A DNA stretch of 64,000 bases from positions 1-64,000 of the forward strand of contig NZ_JBHUOP010000003.1 of assembly GCF_042683685.1 (NCBI RefSeq), written 5' to 3'. Position numbers and translations under genes: made by a program. This DNA comes from Timonella corticicola. GTDB lineage: Bacteria; Actinomycetota; Actinomycetes; Actinomycetales; Cellulomonadaceae. Positions 40,864-49,287 of the stretch are shown here, piece after piece (the first letter of the stretch is position 1; each line of letters starts with the position of its first letter). Under the pieces are notes generated by a model. That model was not told where the DNA came from, made no database searches, and worked only from the letters and a program-made list of their open reading frames with translations.

Positions 40864-43800
40864 ATGGCACAATTCCTGTACAAAATCGGTCTTGCCACAC
40901 ACGACCACCGCAAGAAGTTCATTGCCGCCTGGGTCGCGATCCTCACGCTCATCGGAGTCCTAGCCGGAACCTTCATGGGCACCCTGTCCAACACGTTCTC
41001 ACTGCCAGGCACCGAAACCGAACGCGTGCTCAACCTCATGCACGAGGAACTACCCGAACTCTCCGGTGGAAACGGCACCATCGTCTTCCAAACCAACGAC
41101 GGTGAACCCTTCAGCGACGCACAACGCACAGCAATTGTCACTGCCCTCGAAGGCCTAGAGGGGCAAACGCCTGTGCGTTCAGTCCTGAACCCATTCGAGA
41201 TGCAAGACCAACTCGACAACAGCGCACAAAACGTCGCCGACGGCGAAGCGGAAATCGCCGAAAACGAGAAGAAACTAGAGGATGCCCAAGCCGAGGTCTC
41301 CGATGGTGCCCAACAACTCCTCGAGGCAGAGGAAGAACTGGCCGCCGGAGAAAAGGAAATCTTCGACAACGAGGCCAAACTCGTTGAAGGTCGAGCACTC
41401 CTCCTCGCAGGAGAGAGAGAACTCGAAGACGCCAGGAAACAACTCGACGAAGCAGAGCAGCAGCTCACAGACGGAGAGAAGGAACTGGCTGACGGGCGCA
41501 AACAACTCAACGACGGGCGAGCAGAATACGAAGCAGGACTCAAAGAGTTCAAGGCCGGAGAAAAACAGTTCAACGCCGGCAAGAAAGAATACAACCAAGG
41601 CGTCAAAGAATATGAGGCTGGGAAAAAGCAGATCGCAGACGGCGAGAAGCAGATCGCAGCGGCCAAGAAACAATTAGCCGCCGGCAAGAAAGAGTACGAA
41701 GCCGGAAAGAAACAATACGACGCTGGCATCGCCCAGGCTGCCACGCAACTCGGCACCAGCGGAGAACGGGCAACCATCGCCGCTGCCAAGGGCGCACTGC
41801 AACAGATCTCCGGTGCGCTCTCCCAGATTCCGTCCCTCAAAGACCTCCAGGACAGCAAGGCACAGCTTGAACAACTGGGCATGCAGGACACCCCTGACTA
41901 TGCCAATGTCATCACGGCAATCGAAACCCGTACCACACTCGAAGCACAGCAGGAACAACTCAGCCAGCTCGTGGCTGCCTCGGTGGAACTACCCAAGGCT
42001 GCCGCAGAGCTAGAGCAGGGCAATAAGACCATTGCCGAGGAAAGTGCAAAACTCGAAGCTGGGCGCAAGGAACTCAAGACCGCCGAGAAACAACTGACCG
42101 CCGCAAAGAAGGAACTCGACGCGGCAGAGAAAGAACTCAAAGCCGCTGAAAAGCAGTTGTCAGCCGGCAAGAAGGAACTCGACGCCGCCGAACAGCAACT
42201 CACAGACGGCGAAAAAGAACTGGCTGACGGACGCGCCCAATACGAGGCAGGGCTTGCACAGTACAACGCAGGCGTCGCCGAGATCTCCCGCAGCGAAAAG
42301 CAACTCGAAGACGGAGAACGCCAACTTGCCGAGGGGCGCAAGCAACTCGAAGATGGCCGCACCCAGATTGAGGAAAACAAGCAAAAGCTCGAAGACGCTC
42401 GCATTCAGATCGCCGACGGAAAGAAACAGCTCGAGGACGGCAGAATAGCGCTAGCCCTCGGCCTGCGAACGGTCGCGCTCACCGAGCCGATGTCCTTCAT
42501 CAACAAGAACGACGACACCGCGATCTCTCAGGTCATGTTCTACGGACAGCCCGAGTCGTTGACCGCTGATGAGCGCGCCGACATCCAGTCGATCGCCGAC
42601 AGTGTCGAGGCTGCCGGGGTCACCACCCTGTTCTCAAAGGAGATACTCTCCGACCTCAACTCCATCTTCGGCATCACCGAGGTCATCGGACTCATCATCG
42701 CGGGGATCGTCCTGTTCGTGATGTTCGGAACCTTCCTCGCCGTGGGACTACCACTCCTCATGGCGCTATCCGGTGTTGCAGCCGGTGTGGGTGGAACACT
42801 CGCGTTATCCTCCCTGATTGACATGCAATCCATTACCCCGGCACTCGCCCTCATGCTTGGGCTCGCCGTGGGAATCGACTACACCCTGTTCATCGTCCAT
42901 CGACACCGCACACAATTGCTCACCGGGATGCCACTGCGCGAGTCAATTGGCCGTTCCATCGGTACGAGCGGAAACGCAGTCGTGTTCGCAGGTCTCACAG
43001 TGATCATCGCGCTGTCCGCGCTCGTGGTCTCTGGACTCCCGTTCATCGCGATCCTCGGTCTGTCCGCAGCGTTCACGGTGCTCATGTCCGTGCTGCTCTC
43101 GATCACGCTCACTCCCGCGCTACTCGCAGTCATGGGCGAGAAGGTCCTGACCAAGAAGGGCCGTGCAGCTCGCGCTGAAGCCGTTGCCGCCATTTCGGTG
43201 ACTGCCGGGTCCTCCACCGTGGCCCATGCCCACGGTTCCAAACCCTCTGCGAGCCTATGGTGGGTCAAGACCCTCACCTCCGCACCGTGGCTGGCAGCCC
43301 TCGCAAGCATCATCGTGCTCGGCGTTATCGCGATTCCTGTGGCGTCCATGAAGACCGCGCTACCGGATGGCGGATCTGAGCCATACGGGTCCGACGCCCA
43401 GCGAGCATACGAGATCACCTCTCAGCAGTTCGGTCCTGGATTCAACGGCCAACTGATCCTGCTCGCCGAGCTCGACAACCCCGAGGATGAGAATGCGGCA
43501 ACAGAGCAGCTTCTCGAGGTAGCCGAACGCATCTCCACGACAGATGGCGTGTTCGCCGCTGTCCCTGCCGTAACCAACGAGGAGTTGACCTTCGGCGCGA
43601 TCCAGATCGTCCCTGCGAGTGGTCCAGCAGACCCGGCCACCGAGGAGATCGTGCACGAACTACGCGGCATGACCGACACTATCAAGGCTGAGACCGGCGT
43701 GACGGCGCACATCACGGGTCAGGTTGCCGCACAGATCGATGTCAGCGAAAAGATCAACGCCGCCCTGCCCCCATACCTCATCATCGTGGTTGGGCTCTCG

Positions 43801-44421
43801 CTGATCCTCATGCTGCTCGTGTTCCGGTCCGTTGTGGTGCCTCTCCTCGCGACACTCGGGTTCCTGCTCTCGCTCGCAGCCGCATTCGGTTCCACCGTGG
43901 CCGTCTACCAGTGGGGTTGGTTTGGGCCTCTCTTCGACGTGCACAACCCGGCACCGATCATGAGTTTCCTGCCGATCCTGCTCACCGGTATCCTGTTCGG
44001 CCTGGCTATGGACTATCAGGTCTTCCTCGTAACAGCGATGCGCGAGGCCTACGCTCATGGTTCATCCGCCCGTGACGCCGTCAAACAGGGCTTCAACCTG
44101 GCTGCTCCGGTCGTTGTGGCTGCGGCACTCATCATGGTGTCCGTGTTCGCAGGCTTCACGTTCTCGCACCTGACCATGATCCGTCCGATCGGGTTTGCGC
44201 TCGCTATAGGCGTGCTGTTCGATGCCTTCGTGGTCCGCATGACCCTCACCCCTGCGATCATGCACCTGCTCGGCGACAAGGCGTGGTATCTGCCAGCGTG
44301 GCTTGAGCGGATCCTTCCAGACGTGGACGTTGAGGGCGCAAAGCTTGAGGATTCCGTTCCTCCTGCTGACTCCACTGAGAACGTTCCATCGGAACCAGTC
44401 ACAGCGGGCGACGCCCGGTAG
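40864..44421 (+). CDS. MMPL-family RND exporter with very long coiled-coil insert
   Basis: An 1185-residue inner-membrane transporter. A first helix (about 20-42) is followed by an extracellular insert; at about 124-532 there are over 400 residues of heptad-like repeats such as GKKEYEAGKKQYDAG and AEKQLTDGEKELADGR, predicted coiled coil. The first transport bundle is at about 602-760 (VGIDYTLFIVHRHR), a second leading helix at about 800-825 and the second bundle at 969-1130 (FGLAMDYQVFLVTAMREAY). The GxDYxxF and GLAMDYQVF motifs with aspartates in helices four and ten are those of proton-driven MmpL/HAE2 pumps. The insert resembles that of YhgE/Pip-type proteins. It probably exports a lipid, toxin or drug; substrate unknown. 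Confidence 0.93.
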   Translation: MAQFLYKIGLATHDHRKKFIAAWVAILTLIGVLAGTFMGTLSNTFSLPGTETERVLNLMHEELPELSGGNGTIVFQTNDGEPFSDAQRTAIVTALEGLEGQTPVRSVLNPFEMQDQLDNSAQNVADGEAEIAENEKKLEDAQAEVSDGAQQLLEAEEELAAGEKEIFDNEAKLVEGRALLLAGERELEDARKQLDEAEQQLTDGEKELADGRKQLNDGRAEYEAGLKEFKAGEKQFNAGKKEYNQGVKEYEAGKKQIADGEKQIAAAKKQLAAGKKEYEAGKKQYDAGIAQAATQLGTSGERATIAAAKGALQQISGALSQIPSLKDLQDSKAQLEQLGMQDTPDYANVITAIETRTTLEAQQEQLSQLVAASVELPKAAAELEQGNKTIAEESAKLEAGRKELKTAEKQLTAAKKELDAAEKELKAAEKQLSAGKKELDAAEQQLTDGEKELADGRAQYEAGLAQYNAGVAEISRSEKQLEDGERQLAEGRKQLEDGRTQIEENKQKLEDARIQIADGKKQLEDGRIALALGLRTVALTEPMSFINKNDDTAISQVMFYGQPESLTADERADIQSIADSVEAAGVTTLFSKEILSDLNSIFGITEVIGLIIAGIVLFVMFGTFLAVGLPLLMALSGVAAGVGGTLALSSLIDMQSITPALALMLGLAVGIDYTLFIVHRHRTQLLTGMPLRESIGRSIGTSGNAVVFAGLTVIIALSALVVSGLPFIAILGLSAAFTVLMSVLLSITLTPALLAVMGEKVLTKKGRAARAEAVAAISVTAGSSTVAHAHGSKPSASLWWVKTLTSAPWLAALASIIVLGVIAIPVASMKTALPDGGSEPYGSDAQRAYEITSQQFGPGFNGQLILLAELDNPEDENAATEQLLEVAERISTTDGVFAAVPAVTNEELTFGAIQIVPASGPADPATEEIVHELRGMTDTIKAETGVTAHITGQVAAQIDVSEKINAALPPYLIIVVGLSLILMLLVFRSVVVPLLATLGFLLSLAAAFGSTVAVYQWGWFGPLFDVHNPAPIMSFLPILLTGILFGLAMDYQVFLVTAMREAYAHGSSARDAVKQGFNLAAPVVVAAALIMVSVFAGFTFSHLTMIRPIGFALAIGVLFDAFVVRMTLTPAIMHLLGDKAWYLPAWLERILPDVDVEGAKLEDSVPPADSTENVPSEPVTAGDAR

Positions 44422-44439
44422 AAGCACTAACCCTCACCT

Positions 44440-44495
44440 TTGAGAGTGCGGATATCCGCACTCTCAATGCGTGCGAGTGCACTTTTGGTAACTCT
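44440..44495. repeat. Bracketing repeat, left copy (DUF4395 gene)
   Basis: A perfect 28-bp palindrome (TTGAGAGTGCGGAT and its complement, 44440-44467), then a 21-base word GAGTGCACTTTTGGTAACTC(T) at 44475-44495. The same two parts recur at identical spacing (35 bases from start to start) at 45123-45178. The palindrome also serves as MMPL terminator. Confidence 0.8.
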
Positions 44496-44619
44496 CAAAT
44501 GAAGTGACAGATTGCGAGTGCACTCAGGATGCGCATCTCACGCAGTTACTCGGATTAACAATCACTCACATATTGAGTTGTCTGTTGAAGGTTCAAGGAT
44601 CGAGGCGCACACTCAAGGC

Positions 44620-45126
44620 ATGGCAGGTTTCTTCTCGTTCCCCAATCCCGTCAACGAAAAGGCGGCGCGCACGGTCGCCGCTGGAGTCGTTGCGCTGACA
44701 GTCATCACGCTGATCACATCACACCCAATCCCTCTTGTGCTGTTGACGCTGGGTTTCTGGGGACGAGTTCTGGCCGGTCCACGACTTTCTCCCCTCGGCT
44801 GGCTGGCGCAGCGCGTCATCGCACCACGTTTCGGTCTGCCCAACTTCGTTCCAGGACCGCCCAAGCGATTCGCCCAGGGAATCGGAACCGTGTTCACCAC
44901 CACCGCAACGATCCTGTACTTCTCTGGTGCGGAGACAGCCGCTTGGGTTGTGCTTCTGATTCTTCTGGTGGCCGCGAGCCTTGAGGCATTCGTTGGTTTC
45001 TGCCTTGGCTGCTATATCTTTGGACACCTTCAAAACTGGGGTGTCATCCCTGCAAGCGTGTGCGAGGCGTGCAACAACATCTCGCAGCGCTCGCAGCCTT
45101 CTGGATCTACACCTTCCTCTCTTTGA
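44620..45126 (+). CDS. DUF4395 membrane protein
   Basis: A 168-residue protein with four hydrophobic segments (about 18-50, 87-108, 110-135). The family block is FFSFPNPVNEKAARTVAAG at the N-terminus and FVGFCLGCYIFGHL toward the end, whose CLGC cysteine pair is typical of DUF4395 proteins, often found beside thioredoxin or rhodanese genes; none is adjacent here. The ATG at 44620 is favoured because homologous sequence begins there. Its stop codon lies inside the right bracketing repeat. Confidence 0.82.
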   Translation: MAGFFSFPNPVNEKAARTVAAGVVALTVITLITSHPIPLVLLTLGFWGRVLAGPRLSPLGWLAQRVIAPRFGLPNFVPGPPKRFAQGIGTVFTTTATILYFSGAETAAWVVLLILLVAASLEAFVGFCLGCYIFGHLQNWGVIPASVCEACNNISQRSQPSGSTPSSL

Positions 45127-45178
45127 GAGTGCAGATATCTGCACTCTCACGCACTGAGAGTGCACTTTTGGTAACTCT
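45123..45178. repeat. Bracketing repeat, right copy (DUF4395 gene)
   Basis: TTGAGAGTGCAGAT with its near-complement (45123-45150, one changed base at the far end) and the same 21-base word at 45158-45178, identical to the left copy. The stop codon TGA at 45124-45126 is part of the palindrome. Confidence 0.8.
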
Positions 45179-45235
45179 TGGGGTGGGTGACCGCACACAG
45201 GGCAGCGTGAACTGGGTATAAGTGACTGGAGAGAG

Positions 45236-45586
45236 TTATCCACACCCTTGTTGAGTGGATGGGGAGTTCACCACCATCGATCCGTGGGCGAATTAACCGG
45301 AAAGCCCCTTGACCTACATGTTGGGTTCACAGTCCTCGTTACCCACAACTTCGTCCACCGACCCGTGGAAAACTCAACTTTTGGACGCCCAACCCACATT
45401 CTTTTCCACAGTGTGGTCAGTGGAAAACTCCCATATCGGTGAATAACCCTGTGGATAAGGCACCCTCTCCCTTCCGCATAATCAAGCGGTTTCCACAAGC
45501 ATTAACAACTTATGCACACATTCGTCCACAGGTGGGCGTGGACCGTCCACGAGTTATCCCCAATACGCAACCGGCTTTGTGGATAA
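45236..45586. other. DnaA-box cluster (candidate replication origin or DnaA-binding locus)
   Basis: Within 350 bp there are three perfect TTATCCACA boxes (45236-45244 plus; 45450-45458 and 45578-45586 minus), two further boxes fitting TTWTNCACA (TTTTCCACA 45402-45410, TTATGCACA 45510-45518), and about six one- or two-mismatch forms (TTACCCACA 45339, TTTTCCACG 45364 minus, TTTTCCACT 45419 minus, GTTTCCACA 45489, TCGTCCACA 45522, TTATCCCCA 45554). This density is that of an actinobacterial oriC. dnaA, dnaN, recF, gyrB or rpmH are not in the window. No protein frame in 45179-45722 has support. Confidence 0.7.
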
Positions 45587-45722
45587 ACTTGGCACGGCCT
45601 CATAACCCGCGTGGACCCACCTGCACAGCAGTAAAGACACGCTCGCGCAAGGGGTAGAACAGCAAACACCGCCCAACAGTGCGGGAAACACGCGCCATCA
45701 GGCGCATTGGAAAGGTATGAAC

Positions 45723-46850
45723 ATGCACCAGTGGGTTTGGCCCGCCTACATAGCGGTACTCCTGGGTGCCTTGCTCTTCGCCCTCTTCCTCATCCCGATT
45801 CTGGTCTTGCAGTACCGCAGGTTTGGCGGCTTCAGTTTCTCGAGGTTCCTCGTAGCGGCAGCGGCTTCCATCTATGCCGTTGCACTGGTTTCCTACACGC
45901 TGCTCCCGCTCCCCGATCCAGACACGCTCAACTGCGCGGCATCGCACACGCTCCTTCAACTCCAACCGGGGGCATCGCTTGATGACATCGCGCAGGTGGT
46001 GCGAGAGCAGGGCCGACGGGCAGCGCTCACGAATCCGGTGATCCTGCAGGTTGTGTTCAACGTGCTGCTGTTCATCCCGTTCGGCGTGATTATGCGCCGG
46101 TTCTTCGAACGCTCAATCATCACGACCACGCTGCTGGGCTTCCTTCTCTCTGTGGGCATTGAGACGACCCAGTACACGGGCCTGTGGTGGATCTACGACT
46201 GCGCCTATCGGGTCGCAGACGTGGACGATGTCATCACCAACACGACCGGCGCGTTGATCGGTGCACTGTGTGCGCCGCTCCTGCTGGCCTTCATTCCGCG
46301 CAAGGGCAGGCTGGAGCGCAACCGACTCGTCGCCAAGCCCGTGACGAAGCGCCGCCGCCTGCTGGCGATCGCGATCGACTATTTCGTGTACCTCGTCGTG
46401 TCGACTGGCCTGGTGGCCACTGCGACGATCACAGGCTTGATGGTGCATGGAGACGAGTATCAACTATCCACAACGGCGACCTGGGCGCTGTGTGCGGTTG
46501 TCTTCTTGACGACGAGTCTGCTGCCCGCCCTGTATGGTTCCGGTGCATCGTGGGGACAAAGGGCGGTATGGTTACGCGGGCAGTGGCAGGTTGCGGAAGG
46601 TAGTGCGCGGCACCGGCTGCTTGCGCTGACGCGCATGTTCGTGGGCTTCGGTGGATATGTGCTGCTTGATCTGACAAGCACCTATGGCTCTGGCGAGTGG
46701 GCAGAGATACCCGGAACCGCTCTGACTGTCTTTGTGTTGATTTCGGCCGTGTTTGTGCTGTTTACGCCGTCCGCACGCGGTCTGAGTTTCCGATTGACCT
46801 CTGGCAAGGTGGTTGATGCACGTGCTGACAACGACGCGCCAGGGACTTAG
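45723..46850 (+). CDS. VanZ-like and RDD domain membrane protein
   Basis: A 375-residue integral membrane protein. The N-terminal half (about 1-200) is VanZ-like, with NVLLFIPFGVIMRRFF, the ETTQYTG helix and DVDDVITNTTGALIG. The C-terminal part (from about 208, RRRLLAIAIDYFVYLVVS) is an RDD domain with three or four helices; its first helix carries Arg and Asp. VanZ members are tied to teicoplanin or envelope stress, but function here is unknown. ATG 45723 has AAAGG seven bases upstream and is preferred to 45717. Confidence 0.85.
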   Translation: MHQWVWPAYIAVLLGALLFALFLIPILVLQYRRFGGFSFSRFLVAAAASIYAVALVSYTLLPLPDPDTLNCAASHTLLQLQPGASLDDIAQVVREQGRRAALTNPVILQVVFNVLLFIPFGVIMRRFFERSIITTTLLGFLLSVGIETTQYTGLWWIYDCAYRVADVDDVITNTTGALIGALCAPLLLAFIPRKGRLERNRLVAKPVTKRRRLLAIAIDYFVYLVVSTGLVATATITGLMVHGDEYQLSTTATWALCAVVFLTTSLLPALYGSGASWGQRAVWLRGQWQVAEGSARHRLLALTRMFVGFGGYVLLDLTSTYGSGEWAEIPGTALTVFVLISAVFVLFTPSARGLSFRLTSGKVVDARADNDAPGT

Positions 46851-46891
46851 GCCCCGGCATCCGTCATGACTAATTGTGGAATAATGTCAGA

Positions 46892-47506
46892 ATGCCAAAG
46901 ATCATCGGAGGTTCCCTGCATGAACACAGGGAGCAGACACGTCAGCGCCTTTTCACAGCACTTGCAACCCTTATGGAAGAGCGCGGTTTCGATGTCATCT
47001 CCTTTGCCGAGATCGCGGCGGCAGCGGGGGTGGGCCGTACGGCTGTCTACAACCACTTCCCCGACAAGGAAGCGCTGCTCCTTGGCTACATTCAACACGA
47101 GACCTCAAAGTACGTTGAGAACCTGCAGCGCTCGCTCGCAGACATCAACGACCCCGTGGAGCGGTTGCGCGCATACGTTCGCGCTCAGGCGCGCCTGAAC
47201 CGCGTCTTTCATGTGACTCCGGGCGCAGAGTTGCGCACTATCCTGTCCAAGAGCGCCGCACAACGCCTACGCGAGCATGTCACCGTCATCGAGGAACTCC
47301 TCTACACGATTCTGGGAGCGGGTATCTCCTCGGGTGATTTCCCACCGCAGGACATCCCGACAACCGTGGCACTCATCAACGCCTGCCTGTCGGGTCGTGC
47401 AATACCGGAATCCGGTCCCGAGCGGGAACGCGCCGCGGCTGCGGCGGAGGAGTTCATCTTGCGCGCAGTGGGCGCTCGCACCAGCCAGACAACTCGCATT
47501 TACTGA
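46892..47506 (+). CDS. TetR family regulator upstream of haem oxygenase
   Basis: A 204-residue regulator. The helix-turn-helix occupies about residues 12-60 (FTALATLMEERGFDVISFAEIAAAAGVGRTAVYNHFPDKEALL). ATG at 46892 lies just after a -10-like TAATGT (46883-46888), so the message may be leaderless; a TGTCAGA word sits directly before the ATG. The same word in opposite orientation (TCTGACA) occurs several times in the 250 bp before the haem oxygenase gene, so this protein is a good candidate for a second regulator of that gene, perhaps sensing haem; that is inference. Confidence 0.88.
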   Translation: MPKIIGGSLHEHREQTRQRLFTALATLMEERGFDVISFAEIAAAAGVGRTAVYNHFPDKEALLLGYIQHETSKYVENLQRSLADINDPVERLRAYVRAQARLNRVFHVTPGAELRTILSKSAAQRLREHVTVIEELLYTILGAGISSGDFPPQDIPTTVALINACLSGRAIPESGPERERAAAAAEEFILRAVGARTSQTTRIY

Positions 47507-47590
47507 CACCTGATCAGCAAGACGCCGTCTCACTCTGTGGCGACACACCAAATTTCCACAAGCGTCCACAATCCCACGTGCCGGGCTGTT

Positions 47591-47688
47591 TCTGACATTT
47601 TTTCTGACACTTTGTCCGAAAGATTCGCATCATTAGGGTAGGCAAGCCTAATTTTGAGCAATATCATTGTTTCTGACAAACCGTCAGA
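47591..47688. promoter_or_regulatory. Repeated TCTGACA words before haem oxygenase
   Basis: TCTGACA at 47591-47597 and 47603-47609 and a perfect dyad TCTGAC-AAACC-GTCAGA at 47672-47688 flank the DtxR box on both sides. They match the word TGTCAGA at the adjacent TetR start. Confidence 0.55.
47633..47651. promoter_or_regulatory. DtxR/IdeR-type iron box of haem oxygenase
   Basis: TTAGGGTAGGCAAGCCTAA matches the DtxR consensus at 16 of 19 positions and is nearly palindromic. It lies 107 bp before the haem oxygenase start. Confidence 0.88.
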
Positions 47689-47757
47689 TCTTGCTTGAGT
47701 TGCCGCACCGCGTGATTCGCAAGACGACTCCACTCTTTCGCACACCCGAGGTGAATC

Positions 47758-48432
47758 GTGACCGCAACAGTCAGCGACATCAGCACCGACACCATCGAGA
47801 CGACCCCTCTGGCCACCCGCCTCAAAGAAGGCACCCGCCAGATCCACTCCGATGCCGAGAACATGCGCTTCATTTCCGAACTCATGGGCGGAAAACTTAA
47901 CGTCGCCGCCTACCGTGACCTAGCGATTCAACAGCACTACATCTACGCGGCACTTGAGCAGGCAACCGAGGATATTGCGGGCATGCCTCAAGCAGACACC
48001 CTGACCTTCGCGGAATTGACCCGTTCCCCGTCCATTGCACAGGACCTCGAGTTCCTGGTGGGACCGGACTGGGCGGAACAGATCCAGCCACTCCCGGCAA
48101 CGCTCGTCTACGTTGAGCGCCTACGTCAGTCATCCGGTTCGCTCGCACGCTACGCCGCACACGCCTGGACCCGCTACCTTGGGGATCTCTCCGGCGGTCA
48201 GGTCATAAAGGTCATGATGCAGCGCCACTACGGCATGGGCCAGGACGGACTGAACTTCTACGACTTCAAGGAGATCGTGAAGGCCAAGCCATTCAAGGAC
48301 CTGTACCGTGAGCGCCTCAACGGGCTGCAGCTCACCGAGACAGAGATCGAAGAGGCCGTTGCCGAAGCACTCGTCGCGTTCGAGCTCAACCAGAAGATGT
48401 TCGCCGAACTCGGTGCGATTCACTGCAACTGA
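47758..48432 (+). CDS. hmuO: Haem oxygenase (HmuO type)
   Basis: Breaks haem to biliverdin, CO and Fe2+, freeing iron from captured haem. The 224-residue protein begins with the haem-ligand helix LATRLKEGTRQIHSDAEN, in which His30 is the proximal ligand, and has the distal-helix motif YLGDLSGGQ near residue 140, the flexible glycines characteristic of the family. GTG at 47758 is preceded by GAGGT. The DtxR box upstream predicts induction in low iron, together with the surface locus at 15.5-20.7 kb; a haem ABC importer is not in the window. Confidence 0.96.
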   Translation: MTATVSDISTDTIETTPLATRLKEGTRQIHSDAENMRFISELMGGKLNVAAYRDLAIQQHYIYAALEQATEDIAGMPQADTLTFAELTRSPSIAQDLEFLVGPDWAEQIQPLPATLVYVERLRQSSGSLARYAAHAWTRYLGDLSGGQVIKVMMQRHYGMGQDGLNFYDFKEIVKAKPFKDLYRERLNGLQLTETEIEEAVAEALVAFELNQKMFAELGAIHCN

Positions 48433-48447
48433 GCAGTCATCGTTTTT

Positions 48448-48514
48448 CGATGGGCGGTTTTTCGTCCGCATCCCTGGAAATTTTTCGGGGACTCGGACGA
48501 AAAACCGCCCATCG
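48448..48514. terminator. 21-bp hairpin with internal U-tract after hmuO
   Basis: CGATGGGCGGTTTTTCGTCC plus one base (48448-48468) pairs perfectly with 48494-48514 around a 25-base loop. The five-T run is inside the stem. It resembles the hairpin at 55422-55488 (shared GGGC, TTTTT and GTCCG blocks). Confidence 0.8.
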
Positions 48515-48598
48515 ATGCATAGGGACTGATTCAGATCAGGCTGCGCAATCAGATCAGTGTGCCCGGTCTAGATTGGGCACTTGGCTTTGAACTCCAGC

Positions 48599-49258
48599 TC
48601 AGACCAGATCCAGCAGCTCCTGCGGCTTATCAATGACCGCGAGAGCACCATGCTCAAGCAGTTCCCCGGGAAGCGCATAGCCCCACGAGACTCCCACGGT
48701 GTCGATACCATGCAACCGTGCGCCGTTCACGTCATGTTCGCGGTCCCCAACCATCAGGATCCGACCAGCACCCGGCAACTGTCCCGACAGCGGAGTGAGC
48801 GAGGCGAGGCAGTGTTCGATCACGTCAGCCTTCGCCGAACGAGTGCCGTCCATGGTCGCTCCGGCGATGAATCGGAAGTAGTGCGCCAACTCGAAGTGCT
48901 CCAGAATCTGCCGGGCGTACTTCTCAGGCTTGGACGTGGCAACGGCCATCGGCATGCCACGTGCGGTGAGCGTATCGAGCAGTTCCACGATCCCCGGATA
49001 GACGGAGTTGTTGAGCATCCCGCCATCGGTGAACTTTACGCGGTATTGGCGTAGGAACTCCTCATACTGCGAGGCAGGAACCCCGTGACGAGCGGAACTG
49101 ACGTGCAGGGGTGGCCCCACAAACGCCCGCAGCGTATCCGTGTCGGGCGCTTCGATTCCCAGTTGGGCGTAGGCGTACTGCACGGACTCCATGATCCCCG
49201 GAGCCGAGTCGGTCAGGGTTCCGTCGAGGTCGAACAAGACGAGTTCTCGCGTAGTCAT
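48599..49258 (-). CDS. HAD-superfamily hydrolase (phosphoglycolate phosphatase-like)
   Basis: A 219-residue subfamily IA phosphatase. Motif I is VLFDLDGTLTDS with Asp10 and Asp12, motif II the AVATSKPE segment near residue 106, motif IV MVGDREHDVNGA near 168. The small alpha-helical cap lies at about 17-85. It resembles Gph/YqaB-type enzymes, but the substrate cannot be assigned. It is 29 bp downstream of the thioredoxin/NHL gene and may share its transcript. Confidence 0.9.
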   Translation of the reverse strand: MTTRELVLFDLDGTLTDSAPGIMESVQYAYAQLGIEAPDTDTLRAFVGPPLHVSSARHGVPASQYEEFLRQYRVKFTDGGMLNNSVYPGIVELLDTLTARGMPMAVATSKPEKYARQILEHFELAHYFRFIAGATMDGTRSAKADVIEHCLASLTPLSGQLPGAGRILMVGDREHDVNGARLHGIDTVGVSWGYALPGELLEHGALAVIDKPQELLDLV

Positions 49259-49287
49259 ATAGCTTTCTTTGCGGTCGATGCTGCGGC

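Noticed and set aside
40482..41891. Large minus-strand open frame of 469 codons under the MMPL gene
   Set aside because: Its Ser/Ala/Cys-rich translation is the antisense shadow of the repetitive coiled-coil coding region.
45268..45498. Minus-strand frame of 76 codons in the DnaA-box region
   Set aside because: It is interrupted by the box cluster and shows no recognisable protein pattern; the boxes explain the sequence better.
47551..47580. TTTCCACA and GTCCACA words before haem oxygenase as DnaA boxes
   Set aside because: Two imperfect words without clustering; the region is better explained by regulator sites.
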